Source: Marivirga arenosa (GTDB taxonomy: Bacteria > Bacteroidota > Bacteroidia > Cytophagales > Cyclobacteriaceae). From it: a DNA stretch of 64,000 bases. The notes under the pieces were generated by a model. That model saw nothing but the letters and a program-made list of their open reading frames with translations, was not told where the DNA came from and made no database searches. Within the stretch, counting starts at the first letter, position 1. Each line of letters starts with the position of its first letter. The translations under genes were made by a program, and so were the position numbers. The stretch covers positions 2,878,001-2,942,000 of the forward strand of contig NZ_CP129968.2 of assembly GCF_030503875.2 (NCBI RefSeq), given 5' to 3'. Below, piece after piece: positions 7,711 through 17,261 of the stretch.

Positions 7711-9933
7711 ATGCCCCAACAGAAACTAACTGAACTCGCAAATCTAGCCGTTAAATATGTCAATACTACTAATAGATTAATATTTCTAACTGGTAAAGCA
7801 GGTAGCGGTAAAACCACATTATTAAGGCATATTATAAAAAATACCTACAAAAATGTTGCAGTAGCAGCCCCAACCGGTATTGCTGCAATAAATGCAAAAG
7901 GAGTTACATTACACTCTTTATTACAGTTACCATTTGGTACTTTTATTCCAGATGATAATGCAGTTGATTTCAGCAGAACTAGTGAGCAAATTCATACTCC
8001 ACGGACATTTCTTCAACAATTTAAAATGTATGGCAATAAAAGACAGATTATTAGAAATCTGGAATTATTGATTATAGATGAAGTCAGTATGCTGAGAGCT
8101 GACATTTTAGATTGCATGGATTTAGTATTAAGAACTGTTCGTAAAAATCCTAATCCCTTTGGAGGATTACAAATCATGTTTATTGGAGATTTAAATCAGC
8201 TTCCTCCAGTTATTAAACAATATGAATGGCAGTATTTGAATCATTTCTATAATACTGGATACTTTTTTGAAGCCTTAGCTATTCAAAAATCAGAAATGGT
8301 TTACATCGAACTTGATAAAATATTTCGCCAATCAGATCCGGAATTTACTTCAATATTAAACCGATTAAGGGACAATCATTTAACAAAGCAAGATCTGAAA
8401 AAATTAAATGAGCATTATGTAGAAGATGCAGAAGAATCTACAAAGAATGGTTACATCCATATCACCACTCACAATAACAAAGCTGATCTTATAAATGAAA
8501 AGGCGTTAAAATCATTAAGTGAGGATGAAACTAACTATACGGCCGAAATAGAAGGAGATTTTCCTGAAAACATGTACCCAATACCTGCGCAATTAAATTT
8601 CAAACTAGGCGCACAAGTAATGTTTATTAAAAACGACTCAAGTGGTGATGCACGATATTTTAATGGTAAAATAGGAGAAATATCAGAGCTCAATGAGGAC
8701 ACTATAAAAGTAAAACTGAAAGATCCGGAAGATGAGGTTACGGTGGAAAGATACGAATGGCTGAACCAACGTTATAGTTTGGATAAAGCCACTAATGAAT
8801 TAGAAGAGAAGTGGCTGGGTACTTTTAAGCAATTCCCTTTAAAATTAGCTTGGGCCATTACAGTACACAAATCACAAGGTTTAACTTTTGAAAAAGCAAT
8901 ATTAGACTTGTCCGATAGTTTTGCGCCTGGTCAAATGTATGTTGCTTTATCTAGACTCACGAGTTTAGATGGCTTGATACTCTCAAAACCTGTCCATAAT
9001 ATTACCATAAACTTAGCAGATACTTTAAAGAATTTTGAACAAAAAAAGGTAGATTCCTCTGAGCTGAAAAAAAATCTAGCTTCCGATCAAAAAAGATTCT
9101 TATTTGAACATGTTCGGGAAGCTTATAATTTTCAAGAATTAAAAAATGAGCTGAGTCACCATTTCAAAAGTTTCAATAAAAATGAGAACCGCTCATTAAA
9201 ACAACAGTATGCTAAGTGGACGCACGAAAAACTAGAAAGCCTAAATGAAATCAATAAAATCGGTTTAAAATTCCAAAGCTCACTAGCTCATTATGAGGCA
9301 AAATCAGAATATCTTCAGGAATTAGAAGAAAGGGTGCATAGTGCTGAATCCTATTTTAAACCTAAGCTAAAGGACCTATATGATGCATTTAAAGCTCATT
9401 TGATTGAGACTTCTAAACAAGATAAAGTAAAAAGCTATTTAAAGGAAATAGAATCAATCACTGAATTACTTAAGTCAAAAATTTTACAAATAAGTAAAAC
9501 TGGTCTACTTGTTAATTCAGCTGTTGACAATCGTATTTTAACTAAATCGGATTTAAATCAATCTGCGGAATATGCTGATGCGAAAAAGAATTCAAAAAAA
9601 TCAAAGCCAAAAAAGGATAAAACTCCCACAGCTGAGATTTCATTTAACTTGTATAAAGAGGGAAACAGCATTGATCAAATTGCAAACAAAAGAGGTTTTG
9701 TAGAAGGTACTATTTTAGGACATTTATCTAAATATATTGAGAGTGGGGATATAGATGTAACAGAATTAATTGATCCTGTCAAATTAGACCAAATTTGTCA
9801 AGTTATGGCTTTAGATGAAGTAAAAGGAAGCGCAGATGTGAAAGCAAGATTAGGAGATGAATTTACCTATGATGATATAAAAATTGCTTGGGGTCATTTT
9901 AGGAAAAATCAAGCTCAAAATGCAGAAAATTAA
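7711..9933 (+). CDS. PIF1-like/RecD-like SF1 helicase with C-terminal helix-turn-helix
   Basis: A 740-residue superfamily 1 helicase. Walker A GKAGSGKT is at 28-35, Walker B/DEAD-like IIDEVS at 121-126, GDLNQLPPV follows as motif III, and the C-terminal RecA domain ends with VHKSQGLTFEKA (from His386 of motif V) and YVALSRL (motif VI). After about 450 there is a long charged, partly coiled-coil stretch, a Lys-rich linker near 630-640 and a helix-turn-helix domain (HTH_40-like) from about 642 to 735. Such fusions are common in Bacteroidota. It may unwind DNA or DNA/RNA structures such as G-quadruplexes, as PIF1 does; the target is unknown. Its stop overlaps the stop of miaA by four bases (convergent). 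Confidence 0.88.
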   Translation: MPQQKLTELANLAVKYVNTTNRLIFLTGKAGSGKTTLLRHIIKNTYKNVAVAAPTGIAAINAKGVTLHSLLQLPFGTFIPDDNAVDFSRTSEQIHTPRTFLQQFKMYGNKRQIIRNLELLIIDEVSMLRADILDCMDLVLRTVRKNPNPFGGLQIMFIGDLNQLPPVIKQYEWQYLNHFYNTGYFFEALAIQKSEMVYIELDKIFRQSDPEFTSILNRLRDNHLTKQDLKKLNEHYVEDAEESTKNGYIHITTHNNKADLINEKALKSLSEDETNYTAEIEGDFPENMYPIPAQLNFKLGAQVMFIKNDSSGDARYFNGKIGEISELNEDTIKVKLKDPEDEVTVERYEWLNQRYSLDKATNELEEKWLGTFKQFPLKLAWAITVHKSQGLTFEKAILDLSDSFAPGQMYVALSRLTSLDGLILSKPVHNITINLADTLKNFEQKKVDSSELKKNLASDQKRFLFEHVREAYNFQELKNELSHHFKSFNKNENRSLKQQYAKWTHEKLESLNEINKIGLKFQSSLAHYEAKSEYLQELEERVHSAESYFKPKLKDLYDAFKAHLIETSKQDKVKSYLKEIESITELLKSKILQISKTGLLVNSAVDNRILTKSDLNQSAEYADAKKNSKKSKPKKDKTPTAEISFNLYKEGNSIDQIANKRGFVEGTILGHLSKYIESGDIDVTELIDPVKLDQICQVMALDEVKGSADVKARLGDEFTYDDIKIAWGHFRKNQAQNAEN

Positions 9934-10850
9934 ATTTTGTTAAGGGAGTTCTTTATATACTCACGAATAAAATTTTCATCAATGGGTGAAAACCATTTAA
10001 ACTCGGTATCTTTTTTAAACCAAGTCATTTGCCTTTTTGCATATCTACGGCTATTTCGTTTTAACAATCTTATCGCTTCCTCTTTATCATAATCCCCATC
10101 CAAATATCCAAATATCTCTGAATAGCCTACTGTTTGCAATGCATTCAAATTTTTAAACGGATAAAGTTCGTTTGCCTCTTCAAATAAACCAGCTGCAATC
10201 ATTTGGTCCATTCTTAAATTTATTCTTTGGTATAATTCTTCCCTTGGTCTTTCTAAACCAATTTTTATGATATTAAAAGGCCGTTCTACTTTACTGGTTT
10301 GGGCTCTATAATAGGTCATATTCTTGCCCGTAGCTCTAAAAAGTTCTAGGGCTCTAATCAATCTTTGAGGGTTTTGCTGATCCACAATGGAATAATATTC
10401 TGGATCAACTGCTTGAAGCTCATTTTGAAGGTATTCCAAACCAAACTTTAGATATTCATCATTTAATTGAGCTCTTAGTTCTTGAGGGATCTTGGGCATT
10501 TCATCAATACCTTCACAAAGTGCTTTAACATATAAGCCTGAGCCCCCTACCACAAAAACAACATCATATTTTAAAAACAGCTCACTTAATAAATTCAAAC
10601 TATCCTTCTCAAAATCACCAACATTATATTCATCATGAATACTATGTGAATTAATAAAATGGTGAACTATTCCATCCATTTCACGCTTTGAAGGTTTAGC
10701 AGTACCTAATTCCATTTCTCGATAAAACTGCCGCGAATCAGCCGAAATGATTTCTGTATTAAATTGTTTAGCTAATTCAATTGACAAAGAGGTTTTTCCT
10801 ACTGCAGTAGGCCCCGCTAAAATCACGATAGTTTTAGAATATTTAGTCAA
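9930..10850 (-). CDS. miaA: tRNA dimethylallyltransferase MiaA
   Basis: MiaA adds a dimethylallyl group from DMAPP to N6 of A37 in tRNAs that read codons starting with U. The 306-residue length is standard. Seen: P-loop GPTAVGKT (13-20), ADSRQFYREM (37-46), GGSGLYVKAL and the QNPQRLIRALE motif, plus the ending RRYAKRQMTWFKK. No ATG lies before the P-loop in a suitable place, so the start is taken as the TTG at 10850-10848 (TTG ACT AAA). The divergent hybrid kinase also starts with TTG, 55 bases away, with no clear TAnnTTTG between them. Confidence 0.95.
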   Translation of the reverse strand: MTKYSKTIVILAGPTAVGKTSLSIELAKQFNTEIISADSRQFYREMELGTAKPSKREMDGIVHHFINSHSIHDEYNVGDFEKDSLNLLSELFLKYDVVFVVGGSGLYVKALCEGIDEMPKIPQELRAQLNDEYLKFGLEYLQNELQAVDPEYYSIVDQQNPQRLIRALELFRATGKNMTYYRAQTSKVERPFNIIKIGLERPREELYQRINLRMDQMIAAGLFEEANELYPFKNLNALQTVGYSEIFGYLDGDYDKEEAIRLLKRNSRRYAKRQMTWFKKDTEFKWFSPIDENFIREYIKNSLNKI

Positions 10851-10905
10851 ATTAGATATAGAATTTGAGCTGAAAAGATTAAATTGAGCTATTAAAATAA
10901 ATGTT

Positions 10906-13900
10906 TTGGAGCTACAAAATTACGATAAAGATCAACTTATAAAAGAGGTAGAAAGATTACGTTTAGCTATCTATCAAAAAAAGTACCTTCTAAAGAACTC
11001 AAGAAGTTTCGAGAGTACTAAATTCTTAGAAGAAGGTATTGATTTGAGCATGGAATTTACCGAAGATGGTAAAATTCTGAAAACGAATAAAAACTGGCGT
11101 AAAACTCTTGGGTATTCCACAATTGATCTTAAACACATTTTCATTCGAGATATAATATATTCCGATGACTGGCATAAATTTAAGGAAGCTTGCTCTAATG
11201 CAAAAGCAAGTAAAGTTCAAGAATTATTAGAAGTCAGACTTAGCTCTAAAAACAATGATAAAATCTACGTTACTGGTATTATTCTGATAAGTATAAACAG
11301 TCAAAATTTTATCGCTAACTTCCAAGATATTACTGATCAAATACATGCTCAAAAAGCACAAAACCTGTTTTATGAGATTACAAATCTTACTTTAAAGAGT
11401 ACGGATTTAGATGGGCTTTTTAGAGGTATCCATGATAAGCTGAATGAGGCAATGGATGCAAAAAACTTCTTCATAGCCCAATTTAAATTTGATCAACAAG
11501 AATTATATTTTCCTTACATAAATGATGAGATAATTTCTGGTGCTCCAAGATCCATGATATTCAAATACAAAAAGGGGCTTTGTGAGTACATATACCATCA
11601 GAAGAAATCTGTTTTACTAAAGGAGTCAGAAATCATGGATTTGATTTTACAAGGCAAAATCCACCAGTACGGTACTATTCCTAAGGTTTTTATGGGGGTT
11701 CCGTTTCAAACTGAAAAAGGAATTCCAGGAGTTATTGGTGTTCAAAGTTATAATGATGAAAACGCTTTTAAAAACAGAGACCTTAAGCTTTTAAACTTCA
11801 TATCGAATCAAGTTTTGCTTTCCGTTGAACGCAAATTCATTGAAGAAAAAATTAGCAATCAAGCGGCTCGTTTGCAATCAATATTTAATAGTAGCAATCA
11901 TATTATATGGTCAATAGATAAGGACTATTTACTCACCTCATTTAATGAGAACTTTGAGTATGAATTTTTGAAATATTTCAATTTTAAACCTAAAGTTGAT
12001 ATTGATTTGAGAGGAAAAGCTATATCGGAGTTTTTCTCTAAAGATGCCTTTAAATTTTGGGGACAAAAATTTGAAAATTGTTTAGATGGAAATGCTTTGA
12101 ATTTTGAAATTGAATTTCAAAACCCATTAGATAACTCAACAGTATGGAAAGAAATATTCCTCAACCCAATTTATACTGAAGGTGGAGAAATCACAGGACT
12201 ATCTGGAATTGCCCATGATATTACAGAAAAGAAAATTAATGCCTTAAATATTCAAAAAAGTGAATGGCGATTTAGAAATATATTCGAATCTTTTCAGGAT
12301 ATTTATTTTAACTGTAGATTCAACGGTGAAATTATATTAATTAGTCCGTCTGTTAAAGAGAATATTGGCTACGAACAAGATGAAGTGACTGGTAACAATA
12401 TCACGAATTATTATTTATACACTAAAAAAACCAAGGATTTACTTAAAAAACTGGTTTCAAGAAGAAGAGTTCAAAACTTTGAGGCCACGCTCATTACTAG
12501 GGATGGACGATTAATAAACTGTATTTGTAACGTCCGATTGGTGCGCGATAAAGATAGCAGAGAAGTTACCATAGAAGGTGTAGCCCGTGACATTACCAAA
12601 CTTAAGCAAGCCAATAGAGAATTATTACATGCTAAAAATGTGGCCGAAAACTCCTTAAAGGTAAAAGAGCAATTTCTTGCTAATATGAGTCATGAGATCA
12701 GAACCCCTATGAATGGAGTAATAGGAATGGTGGATCTTTTATCACAAACTCAGTTAAATCCTGAGCAGCAAAATTTTGTTCAAACCATTAAACGCTCATC
12801 CGAAACGCTATTAACTATATTAAATGATATACTTGATTTAAGTAAAATAGAAGCAGGTAAGATGAAAATTCAACCTCATGTTTCTGAGGTGAAAAGTGTT
12901 TTTGAAAAAGCTTTAAATCTATTCAGCCAACAGGCAAAAAGCAAAGCAATCGACTTAAATTTCAAAATAGATAATGATGTTCCTACCTACCTAAAAATTG
13001 ATGAAACAAGAATCATCCAAATCGTATCGAATTTAACTTCTAATGCTTTAAAATTCACTGAAAAAGGTGGAAAAGTGTTGCTTCATATATCAAAGGAAAT
13101 TAAAGAAGACTTATATCGCATAGCCGTAGAAGATACTGGAATTGGTATTTCTGAGAATGATCAACATCACTTATTTAAGTTATTCACTCAAGTTGATAAT
13201 TCGAGCACAAAAGCCTATAGTGGGACTGGATTAGGTTTAGCCATTTCAAAGCAACTAAGTAGTTTAATGGGTGGCCAAATAGGGGTAAGTTCTGAGCCAG
13301 ATGAAGGTAGCGTTTTCTGGTTCACACTAATTGGTGAACAACCTACTCAAGATGAAATTGAAGAATTCAATAAGAACAAAAAGAAATTAGCAGAACCTAA
13401 GGAATTCCACATTAGCAATGAAAACCCGCCACATATTTTAATTGTGGATGACAATACGATAAATCGCCAAGTTGCGAGTCAAATATTATTAAAATCAGGA
13501 TTTAAAACAGATCTTGCCTTTAGTGGAGCTGCTGCAATTGAAAAGGTTAGTCAAAATGATTATGATTTAATCTTGATGGATATTCAAATGCCCACCATGG
13601 ATGGGGTTACAGCTACTCAAGAAATCAGAAAACTCAATAAAAACATACCTCCTATTATTGCTATGACGGCTTATTCCATGAAAGAAGACCGTCAGAAGTT
13701 TTTAGATAAAGGAATGGATGATTACTTATCCAAACCCATTGTTTCTAATCTATTATTGGAAGTAATTCAAAAAAATCTTCCTGAACATAAAAAAAGTGCG
13801 AGGAATATCAGTAAAAGCTCAACTGCTCAACCTGCAAAGCATAATCTCGAATCAGAATTAATCGATAAAACCACTTTAAAACAATTAAGCAAATACGCTG

Positions 13901-14190
13901 ATAAACCGACTATAAAATCGTTCTTTGAAGAGTTTGAAATTGAAGCAAAAAGTTTGATATTGGAAAGTATTAATGCTGAAAAAACTTCAGATTTAGATAA
14001 AATCAAAAGTAATTTACATACTTTAAAAGGAAACGCAGGAACGCTGGGAATTCGATCATTAGAAAATCAAGCAAAAAAGATAGAGGAAAATTTAAAAAAT
14101 CAAAAAACTGAAAAGCTTATAAAAGACTTGAATCATTTATTAGATAATTTTAATAAATTTACAGACAATTACCAGTCAATATTGAAGTAA
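10906..14190 (+). CDS. hybrid sensor histidine kinase (PAS-GAF-PAS-PAS-HisKA-HATPase-REC-Hpt)
   Basis: A 1094-residue soluble-looking phosphorelay protein with no clear membrane segment. Order seen: a short coiled coil (DQLIKEVERLRL), PAS about 45-150, GAF about 155-315, two PAS domains about 320-445 and 450-570, HisKA with phospho-His596 in MSHEIRTPMNG, HATPase about 700-825 (DTGIGI, GTGLGLAI), a receiver domain with Asp892 in LMDIQMP, and an Hpt domain with His1038 in LHTLKGNAG. An in-frame stop at 10885 and lack of an ATG make the TTG at 10906 the likely start. A free receiver protein follows after one base, so phosphate could pass from Hpt to it. The input signal is unknown; GAF and PAS suggest small molecules or redox. 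Confidence 0.93.
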   Translation: MELQNYDKDQLIKEVERLRLAIYQKKYLLKNSRSFESTKFLEEGIDLSMEFTEDGKILKTNKNWRKTLGYSTIDLKHIFIRDIIYSDDWHKFKEACSNAKASKVQELLEVRLSSKNNDKIYVTGIILISINSQNFIANFQDITDQIHAQKAQNLFYEITNLTLKSTDLDGLFRGIHDKLNEAMDAKNFFIAQFKFDQQELYFPYINDEIISGAPRSMIFKYKKGLCEYIYHQKKSVLLKESEIMDLILQGKIHQYGTIPKVFMGVPFQTEKGIPGVIGVQSYNDENAFKNRDLKLLNFISNQVLLSVERKFIEEKISNQAARLQSIFNSSNHIIWSIDKDYLLTSFNENFEYEFLKYFNFKPKVDIDLRGKAISEFFSKDAFKFWGQKFENCLDGNALNFEIEFQNPLDNSTVWKEIFLNPIYTEGGEITGLSGIAHDITEKKINALNIQKSEWRFRNIFESFQDIYFNCRFNGEIILISPSVKENIGYEQDEVTGNNITNYYLYTKKTKDLLKKLVSRRRVQNFEATLITRDGRLINCICNVRLVRDKDSREVTIEGVARDITKLKQANRELLHAKNVAENSLKVKEQFLANMSHEIRTPMNGVIGMVDLLSQTQLNPEQQNFVQTIKRSSETLLTILNDILDLSKIEAGKMKIQPHVSEVKSVFEKALNLFSQQAKSKAIDLNFKIDNDVPTYLKIDETRIIQIVSNLTSNALKFTEKGGKVLLHISKEIKEDLYRIAVEDTGIGISENDQHHLFKLFTQVDNSSTKAYSGTGLGLAISKQLSSLMGGQIGVSSEPDEGSVFWFTLIGEQPTQDEIEEFNKNKKKLAEPKEFHISNENPPHILIVDDNTINRQVASQILLKSGFKTDLAFSGAAAIEKVSQNDYDLILMDIQMPTMDGVTATQEIRKLNKNIPPIIAMTAYSMKEDRQKFLDKGMDDYLSKPIVSNLLLEVIQKNLPEHKKSARNISKSSTAQPAKHNLESELIDKTTLKQLSKYADKPTIKSFFEEFEIEAKSLILESINAEKTSDLDKIKSNLHTLKGNAGTLGIRSLENQAKKIEENLKNQKTEKLIKDLNHLLDNFNKFTDNYQSILK

Positions 14191-14191
14191 A

Positions 14192-14569
14192 ATGGCAGAA
14201 AACAAAAAAGTACTTATAGCAGAAGATAGTTCAGTAATACAGAACTTGACCAAAAAGATTTTAATGATGCAAAACTATAGCATTCATTCAGCTAAAAATG
14301 GAGAGCAGGTTTTAAAAGCATTAGAAAAAGAATCTTTCGATATCATTTTAATGGATATCAACATGCCTAAAATGGATGGCATGGAATGCACAAGAGCTAT
14401 AAGAGCATTAGATGATGAACAAAAATCATCTATTCCGATTATTGCCATTACCGGTAATGCGAAAAATTATACTAATGAAGAATTTAAAGAAGCTGGCATA
14501 AACGAATACTTGCAAAAGCCTTTAAACTTTGATCAATTAGTTGAAACTGTAAAAAAGTTAACCAACTAA
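14192..14569 (+). CDS. single-domain response regulator (CheY-like)
   Basis: A 125-residue receiver with no output domain. Acidic pocket E11/D12, phospho-acceptor Asp55 in LMDINMP, Thr87 and Lys109 (QKP) are all present, so it should be phosphorylated. It begins one base after the hybrid kinase stop and is almost certainly co-translated with it. The obvious role is the acceptor for the kinase's C-terminal Hpt, passing the signal on by protein contact; the final target is not encoded next to it. Confidence 0.93.
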   Translation: MAENKKVLIAEDSSVIQNLTKKILMMQNYSIHSAKNGEQVLKALEKESFDIILMDINMPKMDGMECTRAIRALDDEQKSSIPIIAITGNAKNYTNEEFKEAGINEYLQKPLNFDQLVETVKKLTN

Positions 14570-14652
14570 TTTTCTTTTAATTTCAGCATCTGAAAACATT
14601 TTACTTTAATTATCATTACTAAATAGTGATGATATAATTTAAAATAATCATT

Positions 14653-14928
14653 ATGCAGATAAAATACACTAAATCATTCCTCAACAAATTGGAAGACGTA
14701 TTCGCAGAATCAGAATATGTATTACGGTATGAAAAAGGAAATTTCAAATCAGGATATTGTGTATTAAAAGATCAGGGTATTGTAATCATAAATAAATTCT
14801 TCGATACGGAAGGAAAAATCAACTGCTTAGTAGATATCTTAAAAAATGTAGAATTAGATACCAAAACACTAAGCGATAAAAACAAATCATTCTTTTTAGA
14901 ACTTCAACAAACCGAATTGGCACTTTGA
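14653..14928 (+). CDS. conserved-looking hypothetical protein, 91 residues
   Basis: I do not recognise a family. The protein is soluble, with alternating strands and a helix: an N-terminal helix (KSFLNKLEDVFAE), two strands around YVLRYEKGNFKSGYCVL and GIVIINKFFD, and a C-terminal helix. No signal peptide, no metal motif. Its last codons overlap the TTG start of the PhnP-like hydrolase gene by four bases, which suggests translational coupling and a real gene. The 84-base gap upstream holds an imperfect inverted repeat (ATCATTACT at 14612-14620, AGTGATGAT at 14625-14633). Confidence 0.75.
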   Translation: MQIKYTKSFLNKLEDVFAESEYVLRYEKGNFKSGYCVLKDQGIVIINKFFDTEGKINCLVDILKNVELDTKTLSDKNKSFFLELQQTELAL

Positions 14929-15686
14929 AGGTAACATTTCTAGGAACAGGCACATCTCAAGGAGTACCCGTAATAGCATGCGACTGTGAAGTTTGCAGCT
15001 CTTTGGATTATAGAGATAATAGAACTAGAACTAGCATCCATCTAGAAATAGAAGGGAAAAGTATTGTGATTGATACAGGTCCTGATTTTCGGGAACAAAT
15101 GCTAAGGGAAAGAATCAATCATTTGGATGCTGTGATTTATACACATGAGCATAAAGATCATACAGCAGGCTTGGATGATGTGAGATCCTACAACTTTAAG
15201 CAGGATATGGATATGCCAGTATATGGTAGAAAATCTGTGCTAGAACAAATACAAAGGGAGTTTGCTTACATTTTTGCAGCCAATAAATATCCAGGGATAC
15301 CAAAAGTTGAACTGAACGAAATAGAAAATAAGCCATTCAAAATTGATGAGATAGAGATTACTCCTATCAATGTGCTACATTATAAACTACCAGTTTTTGG
15401 TTATCGATTTGGTGATTTCACGTACATCACCGATGTAAACCATATTCCTGAGGAAGAAAAACATAAAATTAGAGGGAGTAAAGTATTAGTATTAAGCGCT
15501 TTACAAAAATTCTCTCATCTATCACATTTCAATTTGGAACAAGCCATGGAGGTAGTTAAAGAATTAGAAATTCCTCAAGCTTATTTTATTCATATGGGAC
15601 ATAAAATGGGCCTTCATCGAGATATTGAAGAAGAACTTCCTGAGGGTATGAATTTAGCCTATGATGGACTACAAATAGAAATTTAA
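14925..15686 (+). CDS. PhnP-like metallo-beta-lactamase-fold phosphodiesterase
   Basis: A 253-residue MBL-fold hydrolase closest in pattern to PhnP (phosphoribosyl 1,2-cyclic phosphate phosphodiesterase). Seen: GTGTSQGVP (7-15), a CxCxxC cluster at Cys19/21/24 that in PhnP binds a structural zinc together with a C-terminal His, the di-metal motif THEHKDH (73-79), ITDVNHI for the bridging Asp, and HMGHKMGLH near the end. No phosphonate genes are nearby, so the substrate may be another cyclic phosphodiester. The start is TTG inside the stop of the 91-residue gene (four-base overlap). The RqcH gene follows after one base. Confidence 0.87.
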   Translation: MKVTFLGTGTSQGVPVIACDCEVCSSLDYRDNRTRTSIHLEIEGKSIVIDTGPDFREQMLRERINHLDAVIYTHEHKDHTAGLDDVRSYNFKQDMDMPVYGRKSVLEQIQREFAYIFAANKYPGIPKVELNEIENKPFKIDEIEITPINVLHYKLPVFGYRFGDFTYITDVNHIPEEEKHKIRGSKVLVLSALQKFSHLSHFNLEQAMEVVKELEIPQAYFIHMGHKMGLHRDIEEELPEGMNLAYDGLQIEI

Positions 15687-15687
15687 G

Positions 15688-17259
15688 ATGCATAATAACT
15701 ATTATGTATTCAGGCAATTATCTCAAGAATTAGAGAGCAAGATTTTAGGCTTTGAACTATTAGAATGTTTTAGCCAGAGTAAAGATGAATTAATTTTAGG
15801 ATTTGGGCTTCAAAAAGAAGAATTCTACATCAAAGCTTCTTTAAAACCTGAGTTTTCATGTTTAAGCTTTCCTAATCAATTCGCAAGGACTAAAAGCAAT
15901 AGTATTGATTTATTCACCGAGTATATAAATCAAAAAGTAACTTCAATTCAACAATATGAAAATGAAAGATGCTTTACTATTCATTTTGAAAATGATTTGA
16001 GTATACTGTTTAAAATGCATGGTAATCGATCCAATATTATTGGTTACAAAAATCAAAAAGCTACAAAACTATTCAGAAATAGTTTCCCTCAAGATATTGA
16101 ATTAGAATTAGACTCTCTAGATCGTACTTTAGATCAATCTAAAGAAGCCTTTTTTAAATATGATGGAAATTATCAAAAGCTATTCCCAACATTCGGTAAG
16201 CTTATCAAGCAATATTTTAAAAGCATACATCTTCAGGAAAAAACCTTAGAAGAACAATGGGAAATCATTTCAATCTTAGCTGAAGATATAAGCTCTCCTA
16301 AGAGCTTTTACACTATTATTTGGAATGAAGAAATTCACTTTTCATTAATTCCTATTGGAGAAGTCATTAAAGAAGAAAAAAGTTGTTTAGAGGGAATTAC
16401 TCAGTTTTTCTACACCTATGCCAAAGAAAACTTTATTAGGAAAGAGAAAAAAAGACTTAGCAAACAGCTTGAAAAACAAAGAAACCAAACCATCAATTAC
16501 ATCAAGAAATCTAATCAAAAGCTAGAAGAAGTAATTGAGAAACCAGGTTACAACCAATTAGCCGATATTTTAATGGCAAATATGCATCAAATCCCTCCAC
16601 ACGCTAAGGAAGTTGATTTGATGAATTTCTATACTAACGAAATGGTAAAAATACCTTTAAAGTCAAATTTGAGTCCGCAGAAGAATGCTGAAAATTTGTA
16701 TAGAAAATCAAAAAACCAAAAGATTGAATTACAACAATTAGAAGCTTCTATCAAGCAAAAAGAGCAGGAATTAGAGGAAATAGAGCACAAACTTGCTGAA
16801 GTAAACAATACAGAAGATATAAAATCTCTTAAAAAGTTAATTAAGCAAAACCCTAAACAGGAACGAGCACAGGTAGAATTAAAAGTACCTTATAAAAAAT
16901 TTGAATACGGTGGCTTCATTATTTTAGTTGGAAAAGGTGCTAGAGAGAATGATGAGCTTACGCTTAAATATGCAAAAAAGAATGATTTATGGTTACATGC
17001 AAAAGATGTAACTGGCTCACATGTCGTATTAAAACAACAAAGTAATAAACCGTTTCCACAAGATGTAATCGAGCATGCAGCACAGGCAGCAGCCTTTTAT
17101 TCAAAACGTAAATCAGACAGTTTGAGCCCCGTAATCGTGACGCCTAAAAAGTATGTCCGCAAACCTAAGGGATTACCTCCAGGCATGGTTCATGTAGATA
17201 AAGAAGATACTATTTTGGTAAAACCAGAAGCATGGTGGATCGCTAGCAATCCCTCTTGA
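15688..17259 (+). CDS. NFACT family protein, RqcH/Rqc2-like ribosome quality control factor
   Basis: A 523-residue NFACT protein. Residues 1-250 form the NFACT-N (FbpA-like) domain with the family's FKMHGNRSNIIGY pattern at about 109-121; about 260-395 is helical and coiled-coil (ELQQLEASIKQKEQELEEI); about 400-505 is the NFACT-R/DUF814 domain with NDLWLHAKDVTGSHVVLK. Bacterial RqcH binds stalled 50S subunits and recruits tRNA-Ala to add C-terminal alanine tails that mark the nascent chain for degradation. It is somewhat shorter than Bacillus RqcH. The old name fibronectin-binding protein is misleading here. Co-directional and one base from the PhnP-like gene. Confidence 0.88.
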   Translation: MHNNYYVFRQLSQELESKILGFELLECFSQSKDELILGFGLQKEEFYIKASLKPEFSCLSFPNQFARTKSNSIDLFTEYINQKVTSIQQYENERCFTIHFENDLSILFKMHGNRSNIIGYKNQKATKLFRNSFPQDIELELDSLDRTLDQSKEAFFKYDGNYQKLFPTFGKLIKQYFKSIHLQEKTLEEQWEIISILAEDISSPKSFYTIIWNEEIHFSLIPIGEVIKEEKSCLEGITQFFYTYAKENFIRKEKKRLSKQLEKQRNQTINYIKKSNQKLEEVIEKPGYNQLADILMANMHQIPPHAKEVDLMNFYTNEMVKIPLKSNLSPQKNAENLYRKSKNQKIELQQLEASIKQKEQELEEIEHKLAEVNNTEDIKSLKKLIKQNPKQERAQVELKVPYKKFEYGGFIILVGKGARENDELTLKYAKKNDLWLHAKDVTGSHVVLKQQSNKPFPQDVIEHAAQAAAFYSKRKSDSLSPVIVTPKKYVRKPKGLPPGMVHVDKEDTILVKPEAWWIASNPS

Positions 17260-17261
17260 TT

